In this document: positions 60,377 to 64,000 of the stretch, one piece after another
Position numbering within the stretch: the stretch's first letter is position 1
Layout of the letters: every line of letters begins with the position of its first letter
From: Betaproteobacteria bacterium
Lineage (GTDB): Bacteria; Pseudomonadota; Gammaproteobacteria; Burkholderiales; Casimicrobiaceae
DNA: 64,000 bases
Direction: 5' to 3'
Assembly (NCBI GenBank): GCA_016716425.1
Contig: JADJWJ010000021.1
Coordinates: 124,001-188,000, forward strand
Notes under the pieces: generated by a model
Databases searched by the model: none
Seen by the model: only the letters and a program-made list of their open reading frames with translations
What the model was told of the DNA's origin: nothing
Translations under genes and position numbers: made by a program

Positions 60377-61378
60377 ATGCTGTCGTCCTGCACGCGTACC
60401 CTGGCCGCGCTGGCCTTGTCGGCGGTCGCCGCCACCGCCACCGCCGCCTTTCCCGACCGCGAATTGAGCGGTGTGATCATGTGGGGCGCCGGCGGCGCGA
60501 CGGACGTCGTCGCGCGCGCGCTCGCGCCGCACGCCGAGGCCGCGCTCGGCAAGAAGATCGTCCTCACCAACCGGCCGGGCGGCACCGGCGCGATCTCGAC
60601 CAACTTCGTGATCAACGCGCCCGCCGACGGCTACACGCTGCTGTTCGGCGCCGAGAATCCGCAGCTGCACCAGGTGCTGCAGCTCGCCGACTTCGGCTAC
60701 GAGAAGTTCTTCCCGGTGTCCATCCTCGGGCGCGGCGTCGCCGTCGTCGTCGTCAAGTCGGATTCGCCGTGGAACTCGCTGAAGGACTTCGTCGAGGACG
60801 CGAAGAAGCGGCCGGGCAAGCTCAAGATGGGCTCGACGGGCCCGGGGGGGCTGCCGCACACGGTCGGCTCGATGTTGAATTCCGTCACGAAATTCCAGGT
60901 GATCTCGGTGCCGTTCGACGGCGAGGGCCCCGGCATGACCGCGCTGCTGGGCGGGCACGTCGACATGATGCCGGTGGGTGTGGGTGCCGCCGCCGAGAAC
61001 ATCAAGGCCGGCCGCGTCAAGGCGCTGGCGGTCATCGACGGCGAAGCGCTCTCGATCGCGGGCCAGTCGGTCCCGCCGGTCACGCGCGACTATCCCGAGT
61101 TCGGCAAGTACCTGCCGTGGGGTCCGTTCTACGGTGTGTGGGTCCGGCGCGACACGCCCGACGACGTGAAGGCCGTGCTGGTCCGGGCGTTCCGTGCCGC
61201 GGCCGAGAATCCGCAGTTCGTCACGCTGATGAAGGACCGCGGCAACGTGCCGATGAGCACGTCCGGCGTGGAGGCCGACGCGTTCCTGAAGAAGTGGCAG
61301 TCGGTGACCGCGTGGGTGCTGCAGGACGTGGGTGCCGCCAAGGCATCGCCGGACAAGTTCGGGATTCCGAAGCCCTAG
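60377..61378 (+). CDS. Tripartite tricarboxylate transporter substrate-binding protein (TctC)
   Basis: A 333-residue periplasmic receptor with signal peptide (to about residue 23, ATATAAFPDRE). Family blocks are IMWGAGGATDVVARALAPHA, IVLTNRPGGTGAISTNFVIN and VPFDGEGPGMTALLGGHVDM. Unlike the receptor at 51681 it is followed by its own TctB and TctA genes. ATG 60377 is set by the GGAGG site and the signal peptide; the frame is open far upstream without similarity. Confidence 0.94.
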   Translation: MLSSCTRTLAALALSAVAATATAAFPDRELSGVIMWGAGGATDVVARALAPHAEAALGKKIVLTNRPGGTGAISTNFVINAPADGYTLLFGAENPQLHQVLQLADFGYEKFFPVSILGRGVAVVVVKSDSPWNSLKDFVEDAKKRPGKLKMGSTGPGGLPHTVGSMLNSVTKFQVISVPFDGEGPGMTALLGGHVDMMPVGVGAAAENIKAGRVKALAVIDGEALSIAGQSVPPVTRDYPEFGKYLPWGPFYGVWVRRDTPDDVKAVLVRAFRAAAENPQFVTLMKDRGNVPMSTSGVEADAFLKKWQSVTAWVLQDVGAAKASPDKFGIPKP

Positions 61379-61442
61379 CCGGCATCGCGGGCCCCGGCGC
61401 GGCCGGGGCCCCTCCACGTACCGCTACCGCGAAGGACGCGTC

Positions 61443-61931
61443 ATGACCTCACGCAAGAGGCGGCTGCCGGGCGAACTCGTATTCGTCCTCGTCGCGCTGC
61501 TGTTTGCGCTGACGGCGCTGTGGCAGTCCTACCGGATCGCGGGCCTCGCGTCGTGGAGCTCGCCCGGCGCGGTGCCGATGCTGGCGGCACTGGTGATGGT
61601 CGTGGCGGCGATCCGGATTGCCCTGACCGCCTCACGCCGGCCGCCGCCCGCGCAGGTGCCGGGCGTGACGCGCGCAGCGGCGTTCGCGCAGGCGCTGCTG
61701 CCGCGCGCCGTGGTCGCGTTCACGCTGCTGATCGTGCTGTACATGTTCGCGCTGGACCCGCTCGGCTTCGTCGTCAGCTCGTTCCTGTTCCTCGTGGCAG
61801 GAATGTGGGTGCTGGGCAGCCGGCGCCTTGTCCACAACGTGGTCGTGTCCGCGCTTTCGCTGGCGGCGATCTACGTGGTGTTCCAGACGGCGTTTTCGGT
61901 CGTGCTGCCCGGCGTGCTGGGGGCGTGCTGA
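61443..61931 (+). CDS. Tripartite tricarboxylate transporter small membrane subunit (TctB)
   Basis: A 162-residue protein with four hydrophobic helices (about 12-28, 42-62, 86-106 and 130-155), the size and layout of TctB (DUF1468). Segments such as WSSPGAVPMLAALVMVVAAI and DPLGFVVSSFLFLVAGMWVL fit the family. It forms the membrane complex with TctA. SD sequence GAAGGA precedes ATG 61443. Confidence 0.92.
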   Translation: MTSRKRRLPGELVFVLVALLFALTALWQSYRIAGLASWSSPGAVPMLAALVMVVAAIRIALTASRRPPPAQVPGVTRAAAFAQALLPRAVVAFTLLIVLYMFALDPLGFVVSSFLFLVAGMWVLGSRRLVHNVVVSALSLAAIYVVFQTAFSVVLPGVLGAC

Positions 61932-61992
61932 ACGACACCTCGCTGTGCTGGCTGGGGGTGGATCGCGCGCCGTCCGCCGAGGGAGACTAGCG

Positions 61993-63504
61993 ATGCCCGA
62001 AGCCGTCTCCTACTTCTTCATGTCGTGGGCGAACCCGTACCTGCTGTTCCTCACGGCAGCCGGCACGTTCGCGGGCATCTACGTCGGCGCCATCCCCGGC
62101 CTGTCGGTGACGATGGCGGTGTCGATCCTCATCTCGTTCACGTTCAAGTGGCACGTCAACGAGGCGCTGGCGCTGATCGCCGGTATCTACCTCGGCGGCG
62201 TCTACGGCGGCGCGCGCAGCGCCATTCTCCTCAACATCCCCGGCGCGCCGTCGGCGATCGCGACGGCGCTCGATGGGTATCCGCTTGCCAAGCGTGGCGA
62301 AGCCGGGACTGCCATCGGCCTGACGACGGTGATGTCCGTGCTCGGCGGCTTCCTCGGCATCGCAGCACTCGCGATCGGCGCGCCGATGCTGTCGGACCTC
62401 GCGCTGCTGTTCGCGCCGCGCGACTACCTGCTGCTCGCGATCTGGGGCATCCTGCTCGTCGGCAGTCTCTCCGGCGAGTCGCTCGCCAAGGGCGTGTTCG
62501 CCGGCGCGCTCGGCGTGCTGATCGGCATGGTCGGCCTCGATCCGATGACGGCCGAGGGCCGCTTCACGTACGGCTCGGTGCAGCTTTCGGCCGGCATCCC
62601 GTACGTCGCCGCGATGATCGGCTTCTTCGGCGTGGCCGAGGTGCTCGTGCAGTTGCACCAGCTCGGCGTCACGCCGATCAAGCAGAACGTCAGGAAGATC
62701 GTGCCCGCCTGGGGGCTCGTGAAGAAGTACCTGCCGCTGTCGGCGCGCACGTCGGCGATCGGCGTGTGCATCGGCGCGCTGCCGGGCGCGGGCGGCGACA
62801 TCGCGGCGCTGATGGCGTACGACCACGCGAAGCGCACGACCAAGGATCCGTCGCGACCGTTCGGCGAGGGCGCCTACGAGGGCATCGTGGCGCCGGAAAC
62901 CGCCAACAACGCGGCGGTGCCCGGCGCCTACATTCCGATGCTGACGCTGGGCATCCCGGGCGACGCCGTGACCGCCGTCATCATCGGTGCGCTGTACATC
63001 CACGGCATGAAGCCCGGCCCGATGCTGATGATCGAGACGCCGCATCTCTTCTGGTTCTGCGTGGGCAACCTCGTGCTCGCCAACATCTTCCTGCTGCCTA
63101 TGGGCCTGTCCGGCATCCGCATCTTCGCGAAGATCGTCGAGACGCCGAAGGCGATCCTGCTGCCGCTGATCCTCGTGCTGTCCGCGGTGGGCACCTACGC
63201 GATCGAGAACAACCCGGTCCACGTGTACTGGATGCTGGGCTTCGGCCTCCTCGGCTACTTCCTCAAGATGTACGGGTTCCAGGTGGGGCCGGTGATCCTC
63301 GGCATCATCCTCGGGCCGCTGATCGACGCCTCGTACCGCCGCGCGATGATCTCCGTGGCCGACACCCCCCTCGACTTCCTGGCCGAGTTCTTCACGAGTC
63401 CGATCTCGGCGATCCTGGTCGCGGCGCTCGCCTTCACCGTGTTGTCGCAGTCGCGGGCGTGGTCGGCCTTCATGGGCCGGCTGCGCGGCGCGCCGGCGCA
63501 CTGA
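61993..63504 (+). CDS. Tripartite tricarboxylate transporter large permease (TctA)
   Basis: A 503-residue membrane protein with about twelve helices. The conserved TctA blocks are GTFAGIYVGAIPGLSVTMAV, GIYLGGVYGGARSAILLNIP and GAPSAIATALDGYPLAKRGE, and in the second half IGALPGAGGDIAALMAYDHA and TLGIPGDAVTAVIIGAL. The duplicated glycine-rich motifs are intact. It imports an organic acid by ion symport with TctB and the receptor at 60377. ATG 61993 follows GGGAGA. Confidence 0.96.
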   Translation: MPEAVSYFFMSWANPYLLFLTAAGTFAGIYVGAIPGLSVTMAVSILISFTFKWHVNEALALIAGIYLGGVYGGARSAILLNIPGAPSAIATALDGYPLAKRGEAGTAIGLTTVMSVLGGFLGIAALAIGAPMLSDLALLFAPRDYLLLAIWGILLVGSLSGESLAKGVFAGALGVLIGMVGLDPMTAEGRFTYGSVQLSAGIPYVAAMIGFFGVAEVLVQLHQLGVTPIKQNVRKIVPAWGLVKKYLPLSARTSAIGVCIGALPGAGGDIAALMAYDHAKRTTKDPSRPFGEGAYEGIVAPETANNAAVPGAYIPMLTLGIPGDAVTAVIIGALYIHGMKPGPMLMIETPHLFWFCVGNLVLANIFLLPMGLSGIRIFAKIVETPKAILLPLILVLSAVGTYAIENNPVHVYWMLGFGLLGYFLKMYGFQVGPVILGIILGPLIDASYRRAMISVADTPLDFLAEFFTSPISAILVAALAFTVLSQSRAWSAFMGRLRGAPAH

Positions 63505-63563
63505 CCGCGGACCCGTCGCGCATCCTTCACCACACAACCGCCGACCCCAGCAAAGGAACCGAC

Positions 63564-64000
63564 ATGGCCGACGCCGCCGAACCGAAAAAGGGCATCACGC
63601 CCGAGCAGCAGCAGGAACTCGACGAGGTCTTCGCGCGTGCGCGCAAGGCGCTCGCGATCATCGAAACCTACGACCAGGCGCGCGTCGACCGCCTGTGCCA
63701 GGCGGTCGCGTGGGCGGTCGCGAACAAGCAGACGTTCACGCGGCTCGTCGACATGGGCATCGAGGAAAGCGGCCTGGGCGACGCGGTGAGCCGCATGGGC
63801 AAGCGGATGAAAATCCGCGGCGTCCTGCGCGACGCGCTGCGGCAGAAGAGCGTGGGCATCATCGAGGAACTGCCCGAGAAGGGCATCGTCAAGTACGGCA
63901 AGCCCGTTGGCATCATCGCGTGCATCGTGCCGACGACGAACCCGGATCTGACGCCCGCCGGCAACGCGATCTACGGCATCAAGGCGCGCAACTGCGTGAT
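63564..64000 (+). CDS. Acylating aldehyde dehydrogenase (partial; sulfoacetaldehyde/acetaldehyde type)
   Basis: The N-terminal 145 residues of an aldehyde dehydrogenase, cut by the window end. The start MADAAEPKKGITPEQQQELD, then GIVKYGKPVGIIACIVPTTN and PAGNAIYGIKARNCVI, match CoA-acylating aldehyde dehydrogenases (EutE/AdhE-N/SauS group), where IVPxTNP is the cofactor-binding signature. The catalytic Cys lies outside the window. Linked to a TctCBA importer, it suggests breakdown of an imported acid through an aldehyde to an acyl-CoA. Sulfoacetate is one candidate only. Confidence 0.85.
   Translation, partial: MADAAEPKKGITPEQQQELDEVFARARKALAIIETYDQARVDRLCQAVAWAVANKQTFTRLVDMGIEESGLGDAVSRMGKRMKIRGVLRDALRQKSVGIIEELPEKGIVKYGKPVGIIACIVPTTNPDLTPAGNAIYGIKARNCV

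Overview
The window is very GC-rich chromosomal DNA with long, tightly packed operons. It most resembles a betaproteobacterium of the Burkholderiales or Rhodocyclales type. That reading rests on two Bug/TctC-type tripartite tricarboxylate receptors, the overall gene content, and repeat elements that put strings such as SLPPEGAGQSLGAALRD and NPKGRPEGE next to gene starts. No ribosomal RNA is present, so the placement is an inference.

Layout. (1) 1-2972: end of an unknown gene, then cysD and a fused cysNC (sulfate activation to APS and PAPS). (2) 2986-14529, minus strand: a long cell-surface and metabolism run. In order of transcription it holds two GT4 glycosyltransferases, a WcaJ-type initiating sugar-phosphate transferase, a membrane protein, a frameshifted GT-C-like membrane protein, a membrane-bound spermidine-synthase-like protein, mtnA, a five-copy 120-bp repeat array and a class II aldolase (MTA-derived sugar salvage). 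(3) 14792-29156: envelope glycan region with two SGNH-like proteins, two DUF5989 miniproteins, a second spermine-synthase-like membrane protein, SxtJ, a NodU-type carbamoyltransferase, a TIGR03032 protein, a Wzm/Wzt ABC exporter, a double-domain GT2 and a sulfotransferase-like protein. (4) 29423-46501: a two-partner secretion pair (TpsB barrel, TpsA exoprotein) followed by a lipoprotein, two methyltransferases, an acyltransferase, a two-domain glycosyltransferase and two TPR-GT41 (OGT/HMW1C-family) glycosyltransferases. This looks like a glycosylated surface adhesin locus. (5) 46632-52667: a degenerate HtrA-like protein, then a sugar-acid gene pair (DapA-family aldolase or dehydratase plus an L-arabinonate-dehydratase-like enzyme), a fluoroacetate-dehalogenase-like hydrolase and a TctC receptor. 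(6) 52735-55220: tRNA-Phe with a roughly 2.4-kb island between 39-bp direct repeats, carrying a tyrosine recombinase and a HigBA-type toxin-antitoxin pair. (7) 55407-58925: a cysteine-less glutaredoxin-fold protein, a GDCCVxC miniprotein, pdxH and a GT39-like membrane protein. (8) 59026-64000: an IclR regulator divergent from a complete TctCBA transporter followed by an acylating aldehyde dehydrogenase (cut by the window end).

The most unusual signal is a family of palindromic repeats sitting exactly at gene-gene junctions. They carry a near-invariant 15-nt core inside stems that change with compensation. In most copies they form a mini-ORF that starts on (ATGA or GTGA), or 1-4 nt beyond, the upstream stop codon and ends on or just before the downstream start codon. 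They look like mobile translational-coupling linkers. The second strong signal is the association of a two-partner-secretion exoprotein rich in N-x-S/T sequons with two GT41-family enzymes, reminiscent of HMW1ABC.
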